Origin: an uncultured Ilumatobacter sp.
Lineage (GTDB): Bacteria > Actinomycetota > Acidimicrobiia > Acidimicrobiales > Ilumatobacteraceae
NCBI GenBank assembly: GCA_938049325.1
Contig: CALICC010000203.1
Span: forward strand, 1-6,276
Reading direction: 5' to 3'
Length of the DNA: 6,276 nt
In this document: one piece after another, positions 1-6,176 of the stretch
Layout of the letters: each line of letters starts with the position of its first letter
How positions within the stretch are numbered: position 1 is the stretch's first letter
Notes under the pieces: generated by a model
Database searches by the model: none
Told to the model about the DNA's origin: nothing
What the model saw: only the letters and a program-made list of their open reading frames with translations
Position numbers and translations under genes: made by a program

Positions 1-273
1 GAGAACGTCTGGCCGCGCAGTTCGCGGCTCCCGATCATCAATCCGCTCAACCGCCCGACGGCGTCGGCCACGGTCGGCGCTCCCGTCACGCTGAAATACC
101 GCAGCCCTGACGCCGACACGAAACGCATCATGAAGGCGCTCAGCGCTCTGCTACCCGCCGAGGCTCGACAACGTCGAAATCCCACCGACGAAGAGCTGAT
201 GCGAACGTTCCCACCCGGATACGACGGCGATCCGAACGCCGAATCCACCCGCCGCCCCGGCACCGACACCTGA
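1..273 (+). CDS. C-terminal end of a PlsC-like lysophospholipid acyltransferase (5' truncated by window)
   Basis: An open frame runs from the first base to a TGA at 271-273, giving 90 residues of a protein whose start lies outside the window. It opens ENVWPRSSRLP, continues with GAPVTLKYRSPDADTKRIM and closes with PTDEELMRTFPPGY and a polar tail. This pattern resembles the C-terminal end of actinobacterial 1-acyl-sn-glycerol-3-phosphate acyltransferase-like proteins, which move an acyl chain from acyl-CoA or acyl-ACP to lysophosphatidic acid at the inner membrane face. The catalytic HX4D block would lie upstream and cannot be seen, so enzyme activity cannot be judged. Only 17 nt separate it from the next gene on the same strand, a predicted diacylglycerol acyltransferase, which supports a lipid role and an operon. 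The family call rests on recalled tail motifs only; the reading frame itself is secure. Confidence 0.7.
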   Translation, partial: ENVWPRSSRLPIINPLNRPTASATVGAPVTLKYRSPDADTKRIMKALSALLPAEARQRRNPTDEELMRTFPPGYDGDPNAESTRRPGTDT

Positions 274-278
274 GCTCC

Positions 279-283
279 GAGGA
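279..283 (+). promoter_or_regulatory. Ribosome binding site of the WS/DGAT gene
   Basis: GAGGA lies 7 nt before the ATG at 291, inside the 17-nt gap after the upstream stop. It favours 291 over the in-frame ATG at 330 (Met14, followed by SEHEALMW), which has no comparable purine tract in front of it. Confidence 0.6.
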
Positions 284-290
284 CCCAACG

Positions 291-1754
291 ATGGCAACCA
301 AAGATCGAACCAGCGAGTCCGCGACCCGCATGAGTGAGCACGAGGCGCTCATGTGGAATGTGGAAAAGGACCCGTGGCTCAATCCGAACGGAGCCTCGAT
401 CAACCTCCTCGACCGTCCGCTCGACATGGACATGTTCCGCCAGACGCTGCGCGCCGGCGTGGCCAAGACACCGCGGCTCTATCAGCGGGTCGTGCCGGGG
501 TTCGCTCGCCTGTCGACGCCCGCATGGGTGCCCGACGCCGAATTCGACCTCAACGCTCACGTCCGTGAGGTCGCGTTGCCCGCGCCCGGCACGATGCGAC
601 AACTTCTCGATCTCGCCGCTCAGCTGTATGCCGAGCCGCTCGACCGGACCCGTCCGCTCTGGCGATTCGTGTCGATCACCGGCCTGGAAGACGGTAAAGC
701 AGCGATCTGGACCACCATCCACCACGCGGTCAGTGACGGGATCGGTCAGCTGCGTATGGCCGAGCTCTACCAACAGCTCTCGCGTGACGAGCCACCACCG
801 CCTGACGTCGACCTCGACGCCATCATCGCGGCAGCGGTCGAGGCCGGCGGCGCAAAGGAACTCGGCGGCAACCTCACCGGCAACACGGTGTCAGCGATCC
901 AGGCCTCGGCGTCACATGTCGCTCGGCGCCAGATCGGCATTGGTCGGCGCGTCCTCGGCGAGTTGGCGATGTGGCCCACCGACCCACGGCGCGCCACGGC
1001 AACAGCAGAAACCGCGGTCGAAACCGTGCGGGCGGCAATGGCACAACTCAATCCGAGTGAAAGCGACACGTCGAGCGGATCCCCGCTGTGGACGAACCGT
1101 TCACGGCATCGCCACTTCGAGTGGGTGCGCTTGGATGTCGACGATCTCAAAGCGATCGGCAAGCTCGGCGGCGGCACGGTGAACGATGCGTTCCTCGCCG
1201 GGCTGGCCGAAGCGGCGCACCGCTACCACCGGGCTCGCAAGGTCGACATCGACACGGTCAACTCCAGCTTCGTTCTGAGTACGCGCACCGATGCCAAGGC
1301 TGGAGGCAACGCGTTCACGCCGGTTCCCGTGCAACTCCCCGCCGGAAAGATGAAGCCGGCAAAGCGCGTCGCGGCGGTCGTCGCCGCAACCGAAGCTGCC
1401 AAAGACCAAGCGGTGAAGACCGGCGGCATGACGGGCTTGTCGGGTATCGCCAACTTGCTCCCGACATCGGTGGTCACATCGACCGCTCGCAGCGCGGCGA
1501 GCCATATCGACTTCGCCACATCGAACTTGCGCGGCGCACCGTTTCCCGTGTTCTGTTCAGGAGCCGAGGTCCTCGCGACCATTCCGCTCGGGCCCGTCGC
1601 CGGCACCGGCGCGAACATCACCGCGCTGTCGATGAACGGCAAGTTCGACATCGGCATCTTCGCCGACCCTGCGGCGATCACCGAGCCCGAGGCGTTCCGC
1701 GACGACATCGAAGCCGCGTTCGCCGACTACGTCGCCGCCGCAACGAAGAAGTAG
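291..1754 (+). CDS. Wax ester synthase / diacylglycerol O-acyltransferase (WS/DGAT family)
   Basis: This 487-residue protein is predicted to transfer an acyl group from acyl-CoA to diacylglycerol (making triacylglycerol) or to a fatty alcohol (making wax ester) at the cytoplasmic membrane or lipid-droplet surface. The catalytic signature HHxxxDG is intact as HHAVSDG at residues 144-150, preceded by the family's PLW block (RPLWRF, 121-126). The second half shows the conserved ND in TVNDAFLAGLA (296-306) and the C-terminal WS/DGAT signature: SNLRG (411-415), PLGP (432-435) and NITALSMNGKFDIG (442-455). Its length is close to the usual 450-480 residues. The middle (about 170-260) is Ala-rich and variable. 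A GAGGA ribosome site supports the ATG at 291. It follows a PlsC-like gene by 17 nt, so the pair could act in sequence toward triacylglycerol. Substrate preference cannot be read from sequence; many actinobacteria carry several paralogues. Confidence 0.93.
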   Translation: MATKDRTSESATRMSEHEALMWNVEKDPWLNPNGASINLLDRPLDMDMFRQTLRAGVAKTPRLYQRVVPGFARLSTPAWVPDAEFDLNAHVREVALPAPGTMRQLLDLAAQLYAEPLDRTRPLWRFVSITGLEDGKAAIWTTIHHAVSDGIGQLRMAELYQQLSRDEPPPPDVDLDAIIAAAVEAGGAKELGGNLTGNTVSAIQASASHVARRQIGIGRRVLGELAMWPTDPRRATATAETAVETVRAAMAQLNPSESDTSSGSPLWTNRSRHRHFEWVRLDVDDLKAIGKLGGGTVNDAFLAGLAEAAHRYHRARKVDIDTVNSSFVLSTRTDAKAGGNAFTPVPVQLPAGKMKPAKRVAAVVAATEAAKDQAVKTGGMTGLSGIANLLPTSVVTSTARSAASHIDFATSNLRGAPFPVFCSGAEVLATIPLGPVAGTGANITALSMNGKFDIGIFADPAAITEPEAFRDDIEAAFADYVAAATKK

Positions 1755-1760
1755 CCGGCG

Positions 1761-2972
1761 TCAGTTCATCACGCCGACCGGGGTCGGGCTGTGTCCGGGG
1801 AAGACCGTCGTGAGGTCGGTCACGCCGAGGACGGACGTTGCGAGCTCACCGAGCACGTCGCGGAAGTCGACGGCAACGGGCACGTCGCCGCGCGGCGTGT
1901 TGGCCGAGCTGAGCGACGGCACTCCGCCCACGACGTTCCCGCCGTTGACGCCTCCACCGAACACGAGCATCACCGACCCCCAGCCGTGTTCGGTTCCTTG
2001 GGTCCCGTTCTGGTCGACTCGGCGACCGAATTCCGTCATCACCACGGTGGTGACGTCGTCCAACCCACGCGCGTCGAGGTCGGCTTGCATTCCCGACAGA
2101 TAGAAGTTGAGTCGCGCCAGCTGCGCTCGCATCACGCCCTGATCCCAGGTGCCCATCGGGTTGTGCGTGTCCCATCCTCCGACGTCGATGGTGATCGCCT
2201 CGACTCCGAGGTCGGCCTCGAGGATTTCGGGGATGTCGGCGAACCGTGCGGCGGTGACGTTGGTCCCCGTGTCTCCGGACAGGTTGGAGATCGCGGCCGA
2301 CGCGTCGAGCGCGGACGTTCCCACCGACTCCAAGGTGCCTGCGCCCGCATACATGGCGCGCAGCAGCCCTTCGTTCTCGAGTGCGAGCCCTGTTGTCCCG
2401 CTGAGTCCGAACTGGTTGATGGTCGGAACGGCGAGTGCGTCGTAGCCGCGCAGGCTGACCGACGTGAGCGCCGAGGCCGACACCGCTCGAAACAGCGAGT
2501 CGTCCGCACTGGCGGTCGACGCCATGAGACGCCCGATCCAACCGCGTTGATCGGCGGGAATCGACGCGGTCCCGAACTCAGAGAGGTCTTGGGCAGCGAA
2601 GTGGCTGCGGTCTCCTGCCGGGTTGCCGGCGCCCGCGACAACGGCGAGGCGGCCGGCCTGATACAGCGAATGGAGGCCGGTCATCACCGGGTGTAAGCCG
2701 AGTGCAGAGTCGAGCGGCAACACTCGATCGTCGGGAATTGCGATGTCAGGTCGCCGGTCGTAGTAGTTCCCGTCGGTGTAGGGAATCACCGTGCTGAGGT
2801 GATCCTGGCCGCCGCGCAAATACACGACGACGAGTCGACCTTGCGGTTGGTTCGGCATCGCTGAGGCGAGCGGGCTGACCCCAGCCAGACTCCCAGCACC
2901 GATGGCGCTCGCGCCGAGCGCTCCCGCTTTGAGGACGGTCCGTCGGCTGGTTCCGGTGGCGGTCGTGGTCAT
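1761..2972 (-). CDS. DUF1501 family protein, Tat-exported, alkaline-phosphatase-like fold expected
   Basis: I choose the ATG at 2972 (403 residues). AGGA lies 8 nt before it, in the 17-nt gap after the upstream stop. The ATG at 2993 would add seven residues and overlap that stop as ATGA, but has no ribosome site. The N-terminus is a twin-arginine signal: SRRTVLK (9-15), an Ala/Gly-rich hydrophobic stretch, then probable cleavage after ASA (36-38). DUF1501 landmarks follow in order: YLRGGQDHLSTVIPY (51-65), RSHFAAQDLSEFGT (122-135), GGWDTHNPMG (265-274) and TEFGRR...GTEHGWGS (313-333), then VFGGGVNGG. Full length matches the family, which is grouped with alkaline phosphatase/sulfatase-like folds. 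No reaction is established. It is the downstream member of a two-gene operon with DUF1800, a pairing seen widely in bacteria. It ends 6 nt from the stop of the converging WS/DGAT gene. Confidence 0.9.
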   Translation of the reverse strand: MTTTATGTSRRTVLKAGALGASAIGAGSLAGVSPLASAMPNQPQGRLVVVYLRGGQDHLSTVIPYTDGNYYDRRPDIAIPDDRVLPLDSALGLHPVMTGLHSLYQAGRLAVVAGAGNPAGDRSHFAAQDLSEFGTASIPADQRGWIGRLMASTASADDSLFRAVSASALTSVSLRGYDALAVPTINQFGLSGTTGLALENEGLLRAMYAGAGTLESVGTSALDASAAISNLSGDTGTNVTAARFADIPEILEADLGVEAITIDVGGWDTHNPMGTWDQGVMRAQLARLNFYLSGMQADLDARGLDDVTTVVMTEFGRRVDQNGTQGTEHGWGSVMLVFGGGVNGGNVVGGVPSLSSANTPRGDVPVAVDFRDVLGELATSVLGVTDLTTVFPGHSPTPVGVMN

Positions 2973-2980
2973 GTTCTTCT

Positions 2981-2984
2981 TCCT
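2981..2984 (-). promoter_or_regulatory. Ribosome binding site deciding the DUF1501 start
   Basis: On the minus strand AGGA (followed by AGAAG) precedes the ATG at 2972 with an 8-nt spacer. It sits between the DUF1800 stop (2992-2990) and that ATG, so it marks 2972 as the more likely start than 2993. Confidence 0.5.
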
Positions 2985-2989
2985 GTCCA

Positions 2990-4567
2990 TCATCGGTACA
3001 TCGCATCCGGCGAGGCGAGCAGGCAGAGCGCGATCGCTGGAAATGCGGTGTCGATCTCGGCGGCAGTGGGTGTGTGGTCAAGGCTCCAGCCGGTTCGTCC
3101 GGAAAGCACGGCGAGCCCCGCCGCGGTCGGCGACTCGAGCAAGAAGGCTTGCGCAGCGTCGTCGAAGATTTCTGCTGCGGTCTTGCCGGTGAGTGATGCG
3201 ACCAAGGGCGTCGGTATGAGCGAACCGTTGGGAAACGCCGGTGAGAGCATGTCGGCGGTCAGGCTCAGGCGCAGCAGCAACCCAGCTGTACTGAGCCATG
3301 CTTCGGCGTCATCGGGCGGACCGTCGGGCGACGGCCACGAGAAGCTCGAGAACCCCATGCCGTTGGTGGCGATCGCGAATTCGAGCAGTCGAAGGGCGTC
3401 CGCGATCGGGTCGAGCTCGGCCTGGAGTGACCGCATCGTCTTGGAGAGGAAGTCTCCCGGTCGGCAGAACTTGCCACCAGCGTCGTCGGCGAAAGCCGGG
3501 TGCGCCACCATGGCGGTCAGCACGCTGGCGATGTTCGAGTCGTTGGCGAGCCAAGCCGCCGCCATCGCGTCGACCACGGCGGCAGGCGGATCGTCGCTGA
3601 CGAAGCGGCGGGCGATCTTCCTCGAGACGAACGACGCGGTGGCAGGGCGCATTGCCAACCAGTGCAGGAAGGCGATGCCGTGCTGCTCATAGTCGGTCCC
3701 TGCCGGACGGGTCCATCCCATGATGTTGACTGAGCCGGTGTCGTGGTTGGCTTGATCGAAGAAGTACGTCCCGTTCGAACGGTCTGACGTCCAGCCGGTC
3801 AGGATCCGGGCGGTGTCGACGACGTCGGTTTCGTCGTAGCCGCCGTCCACCCCGACGGCGTGCAGCTCGAGAAGTTCGCGGCCATAGTTCTCGTTGATCG
3901 ACCCGACCCGCGACAGCCTGTTGTCGAGGTACTCGAGCATCGCCGGGCTCTGCGCGGACGCCACCACCAGATCCTTGAATCGACCGAGCGCGTGCGTCCG
4001 CGCCACGATGCGGTCGTCGTGGATGCGTATCGCCGCCAGATACGTGGTGTTGGTGGGCACGTTGAAGTGGTCGGCCCAGAACTCCGCCATGCGCTCGAAG
4101 AGTTGAGCGGGACTCTCGAACGCTCGCAGGGCTGTGGCAGCCTGAAGTTGCAACTTCGCGATCGCCGACGTGTCGCCCGGGAACGCAGTAAGCAACTCGG
4201 CCGCGGTCGTGGTGTTCATCGCTTCGTACTGGGCGACCTTGGCATCGATCGCGCTCGTGTCGATGCTGTCGGGGTCGAGCTGTTCGGCAAGCCACGCGGC
4301 TTCGCCCTTCGCCTCGAGGTCGGCAAGTGAGGCGGGGGTGGCGCCGTACGTGAGCCGGCGCAGCAGATGCTTGTTGCGTGAGTATGGCGCGTCGGTGATA
4401 TCGCACGCGCTGACGAGCGCCGCACCCGCGGCCGCGGCCAGCACCGCCTTCAGCGGCGACGACAACAAGCGTCGACGCTCGAGCGACTCGTGGGCGACAG
4501 CGGCCGCCGCCCCCTCGCCAGCTGTCTCCTCGGTGCGCGGATGCTCGACCAGATCGTGTAGGTCCAT
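2990..4567 (-). CDS. DUF1800 family protein, predicted Tat-exported lipoprotein
   Basis: From the ATG at 4567 the protein has 525 residues. The frame stays open back to 4768, but that extension runs under the opposite-strand lipoprotein gene. The 14 codons before the ATG also have few G/C third positions (about 8 of 14, against about 22 of the first 28 after it). A GTG at 4612 with GAGG 8 nt before it is the main alternative. The N-terminus has RRRLLS (31-36), a twin-arginine-like motif, then an Ala-rich hydrophobic core and VSAC ending at Cys55, a fair lipobox. DUF1800 landmarks: HLLRRLTYGATP (67-78), FWADHFNV (163-170), ENYGRELLELHAVGVDGGY (226-244), ARILTGWT (253-260), RKIARRFVSDDPP (316-328) and WPSPDGPPDDAEAWLS (411-426). 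Biochemical function is unknown. It is the first gene of an operon with DUF1501, so the two probably act together outside the membrane. Confidence 0.9.
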   Translation of the reverse strand: MDLHDLVEHPRTEETAGEGAAAAVAHESLERRRLLSSPLKAVLAAAAGAALVSACDITDAPYSRNKHLLRRLTYGATPASLADLEAKGEAAWLAEQLDPDSIDTSAIDAKVAQYEAMNTTTAAELLTAFPGDTSAIAKLQLQAATALRAFESPAQLFERMAEFWADHFNVPTNTTYLAAIRIHDDRIVARTHALGRFKDLVVASAQSPAMLEYLDNRLSRVGSINENYGRELLELHAVGVDGGYDETDVVDTARILTGWTSDRSNGTYFFDQANHDTGSVNIMGWTRPAGTDYEQHGIAFLHWLAMRPATASFVSRKIARRFVSDDPPAAVVDAMAAAWLANDSNIASVLTAMVAHPAFADDAGGKFCRPGDFLSKTMRSLQAELDPIADALRLLEFAIATNGMGFSSFSWPSPDGPPDDAEAWLSTAGLLLRLSLTADMLSPAFPNGSLIPTPLVASLTGKTAAEIFDDAAQAFLLESPTAAGLAVLSGRTGWSLDHTPTAAEIDTAFPAIALCLLASPDAMYR

Positions 4568-4670
4568 GTCGATACGGTGCCAGAAAGCGAAACACCGACG
4601 AGAACCGGACACGATCGCGACCTCACCTGTTCGCTGACGGAGGTCTTGGAACCGAGCTAGTGTCAAAACC
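4568..4670. other. Divergent intergenic control region between DUF1800 and DUF1996 genes
   Basis: About 103 bp separate the two divergent starts. The rightward side contains a convincing promoter (separate entry). On the leftward side a perfect TTGACA reads 4666-4661, but no TANNNT lies 16-18 nt beyond it, so I see no complete promoter for the DUF1800-DUF1501 operon. No clear operator-type inverted repeat was found. Confidence 0.5.
4634..4663 (+). promoter_or_regulatory. Predicted promoter of the DUF1996 lipoprotein gene, probably leaderless
   Basis: CTGACG (4634-4639, close to the TTGACN -35 element) is followed after 18 nt by TAGTGT (4658-4663), a match to the actinobacterial TANNNT -10 element. 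The -10 box ends 7 nt before the GTG at 4671, placing transcription start at or next to the first codon. No Shine-Dalgarno sequence precedes the GTG. Together these point to a leaderless mRNA, a common arrangement in actinobacteria. Inferred by eye; the start site is not mapped. Confidence 0.45.
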
Positions 4671-5621
4671 GTGCTACGAATTGCTGCCGGTGCGCTCGCC
4701 TCGTTGCTGATGCTGTCGGGGTGCCCGCCGCCACCGGCAACCGACACATACGACCCAGCCGACTTCATGGAGTTTCTCGGCGAGAACGACGGTGTGATCG
4801 ATGCTGTGAACGGCGCCGAAGGAGCGTTCCGTACCAGCTGTCGGGGCGGTCAACTGCTGTACGACGATCCGATCGTGGCACCCGGCCAACCGGGTGATGC
4901 GCCGCATCTTCACCAGTTCTTCGGCAATCTCGACGCTGACGCGAACTCCACCCCGGAATCGTTGCTCGCTGCCGGAGACTCGACATGTCAGGGCGGCCCG
5001 ATCAACCGAACCGCATACTGGCTTCCGGCGCTCATCGACTCGGCTGACAACACCATCATTCCGATCGACGTTGCGGTTGTGTACTACAAGGTCGACCATC
5101 GCTTCAACGACGTGGTCGAGCAGTTGCCGGTCGGTTTGAAGCTGGTGGCGAACGACCCCGCACACGTCAAGTGGAACTGCGACGGGGTGGTGGGCAACTC
5201 CATCGGTTCCGGCTGCGACGAGTTCCTCATCGCGTCCATCAACTTCCCCGCGTGCTGGAACGGGACCGACCTCGAGAGTGCCGACGGGTCCCACATGGCG
5301 TACCAAACGAGCGGACAGCCGTGTCCGGCAACGCACCCGCATCTCATTCCGACCATCACCGAGAACGTCCACTACACGTTGCCGGGCACGGCCTCTGACG
5401 GCTGGTACCTCTCGTCGGACCCCGACCCGAGTGCCAATGGCTCAACGCTGCACGGCGATTGGATCGGCGCCTGGAACCCCGACATCTCGCTTCGCTGGTG
5501 GGTGTGGTGCCTTCGCGACTTGCAGGACGCGAGCTTTGGGCAGCTCTGCGACGGTTGGGTCCTCAATTGGCCGCTCGGGTCGACCCTTCAACAATCTGAG
5601 CCTGTCCCACCTCGACCGTAA
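4671..5621 (+). CDS. DUF1996 family lipoprotein
   Basis: This 316-residue protein starts at a GTG and ends at TAA. Residues 1-18 form a short lipoprotein signal with one Arg in the n-region and a perfect lipobox LSGC, so Cys18 should be lipidated after export; a Pro-rich linker PPPP follows. The remainder carries the DUF1996 signature: HLHQFFGN (80-86 with His79), RTAYWLPAL (113-121), VVYYK (136-140), LPVGLKLVA (152-160), FPACWNG (192-198), SHMAY (207-211), CPATHPHLIP (218-227) and HGDWIGAWN (261-269). The mature part has eight further Cys (57, 106, 170, 182, 195, 218, 280, 293), an even number suited to disulfides outside the cell. The family occurs in fungi and actinobacteria, sometimes with carbohydrate-binding domains; its function is unknown and none is claimed here. 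It is divergent from the DUF1800-DUF1501 operon and appears monocistronic, with a hairpin terminator 42 nt past the stop. Confidence 0.88.
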   Translation: MLRIAAGALASLLMLSGCPPPPATDTYDPADFMEFLGENDGVIDAVNGAEGAFRTSCRGGQLLYDDPIVAPGQPGDAPHLHQFFGNLDADANSTPESLLAAGDSTCQGGPINRTAYWLPALIDSADNTIIPIDVAVVYYKVDHRFNDVVEQLPVGLKLVANDPAHVKWNCDGVVGNSIGSGCDEFLIASINFPACWNGTDLESADGSHMAYQTSGQPCPATHPHLIPTITENVHYTLPGTASDGWYLSSDPDPSANGSTLHGDWIGAWNPDISLRWWVWCLRDLQDASFGQLCDGWVLNWPLGSTLQQSEPVPPRP

Positions 5622-5657
5622 GCAGAGGCCCGCTGCGCCGAGCACAGAGCTTCGGAA

Positions 5658-5700
5658 CCACAAAAGCCCAGGCCAGATGGCCTGGGCTTTCGACTTGTGG
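5658..5700. terminator. Bidirectional hairpin terminator between the DUF1996 gene and tRNA-Ala
   Basis: A perfect 12-bp stem (5663-5674 with 5679-5690, arms AAAGCCCAGGCC and its complement) closes a 4-nt loop AGAT. An outer 6-bp pair, CCACAA (5658-5663) with TTGTGG (5695-5700), extends it, sharing base 5663 with the inner stem. The plus-strand trailer is TTT then mixed; the minus-strand trailer is TTTT then GTGG, so neither U-tract is long. It lies between converging genes: downstream of the lipoprotein on the plus strand and 7 nt past the tRNA on the minus strand, so it can serve both. The outer arm reaches into the last three bases of the tRNA. Confidence 0.8.
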
Positions 5701-5770
5701 AGCTTAGGAGAATTGAACTCCTGACCTCTTCCATGCCATGGAAGCGCTCTACCAACTGAGCTAAAGCCCC
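5698..5770 (-). tRNA. tRNA-Ala, anticodon GGC
   Basis: Read on the minus strand, 73 nt fold into a complete cloverleaf: acceptor GGGGCTT/AAGCTCC, D-arm GCTC/GAGC with loop AGTTGGTA, anticodon stem CTTCC/GGAAG with loop ATGGCAT, 5-nt variable loop AGGTC, T-arm AGGAG/CTCCT with loop TTCAATT, and discriminator A73. The anticodon GGC reads the Ala codon GCC, an abundant codon in this GC-rich window. The acceptor stem contains the G3:U70 wobble pair, the main identity element for alanyl-tRNA synthetase, which confirms the assignment. The CCA end is not encoded (CAA follows A73), so it must be added by the CCA-adding enzyme. It lies 28 nt past the rsfS stop on the same strand and is followed by a hairpin terminator. 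Confidence 0.97.
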
Positions 5771-5786
5771 ATTTGTGCGACCGCCG

Positions 5787-5792
5787 ATGATA
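5787..5792 (-). promoter_or_regulatory. Possible -10 element of a tRNA-Ala promoter
   Basis: On the minus strand TATCAT fits TANNNT and lies 16 nt before the tRNA 5' end, a reasonable position. The best -35 candidate is TTGAAG at 5813-5808 with a short 15-nt spacer, inside the end of rsfS. The tRNA could equally be co-transcribed with rsfS, so this is tentative. Confidence 0.25.
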
Positions 5793-5798
5793 GCGGTA

Positions 5799-6176
5799 TC
5801 AGTTCCACTTCAAACGAGGAACGTCTCCGTAGAGCCGTTCGATCTCGTAGAACTCGCGCATCTCCTGGTGGAACACGTGGATGATCACGTCGCCGTAGTC
5901 GATGAGCACCCACTGCTTTTCGCGGTGCCCTTCGGTGCGGACCGGAGCTCGACCGAACTCGACGCTGATCGACTTCGAGACCTCTTCGGCGACCGTCTGG
6001 ACCAGGCGACCGTTGCTCGCACTCGCGATCACGAAGTAGCCGGCAATCGCCAGGACATCGCCGACGTCGAGCACGAGGATGTCCTCGCCCTTCTTGTCGT
6101 CGGCCACGCGAGCAGCGTGCAGCGCAAGCGATTCGCCGAAGTCATCCGCGTCGGATGTGGTTGCGTGGTCAGCCAT
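5799..6176 (-). CDS. rsfS: Ribosomal silencing factor RsfS (Iojap/YbeB family)
   Basis: RsfS binds ribosomal protein uL14 on the large subunit and blocks joining with the small subunit, lowering translation when nutrients run short. The 125-residue protein from the ATG at 6176 has the normal family length. Core motifs are EDILVLDVGDVLAIAGYFVIAS (31-52, in part), RLVQTVAEEV (57-66), then WVLIDYGDVIIHVF (89-102) and REFYEIERLYGD (107-118), which match the conserved region around the uL14-binding face. The frame remains open upstream to 6275, but that stretch is basic, Thr/Arg-rich and overlaps the coding end of the preceding gene, so it is not used. The start ATG overlaps the upstream gene's end by 8 nt, suggesting translational coupling; no good ribosome site is closer than a GGAG about 15 nt away. 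In many bacteria rsfS follows nadD or an LCP-family gene. Confidence 0.95.
   Translation of the reverse strand: MADHATTSDADDFGESLALHAARVADDKKGEDILVLDVGDVLAIAGYFVIASASNGRLVQTVAEEVSKSISVEFGRAPVRTEGHREKQWVLIDYGDVIIHVFHQEMREFYEIERLYGDVPRLKWN

Noticed and set aside
1774..1787. Short inverted repeat CCGAC/GTCGG near the convergent stops, considered as a terminator
   Set aside because: Only 5 bp of stem, inside the DUF1501 coding end, with no U-tract on either side; such repeats are frequent in GC-rich coding DNA.
1791..2696. Long plus-strand open frame (about 300 codons) opposite the DUF1501 gene
   Set aside because: Its product is His/Arg/Val-rich without family motifs and lies wholly antisense to a gene with clear DUF1501 motifs: a GC-rich shadow frame.
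3687..4595. Long minus-strand frame (about 300 codons) within the DUF1800 gene in another frame
   Set aside because: Arg-rich low-complexity translation with no recognisable domain, overlapping a gene with strong family signatures.
4661..4666. Perfect TTGACA on the minus strand as -35 of the DUF1800 operon
   Set aside because: No TANNNT-like box lies 16-18 nt downstream (the sequence there is around CCTCCG). It also overlaps the -10 box of the rightward promoter, so it may be chance.
4568..4768. N-terminal extension of the DUF1800 frame back to an ATG at 4768
   Set aside because: It runs under the first 98 nt of the well-supported DUF1996 lipoprotein gene on the other strand, and nothing in it resembles the DUF1800 family.
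5789..5800. GATA-GCGG-TATC inverted repeat before the tRNA gene as an operator
   Set aside because: Only 4-bp arms over the rsfS stop; too short to support a binding site.
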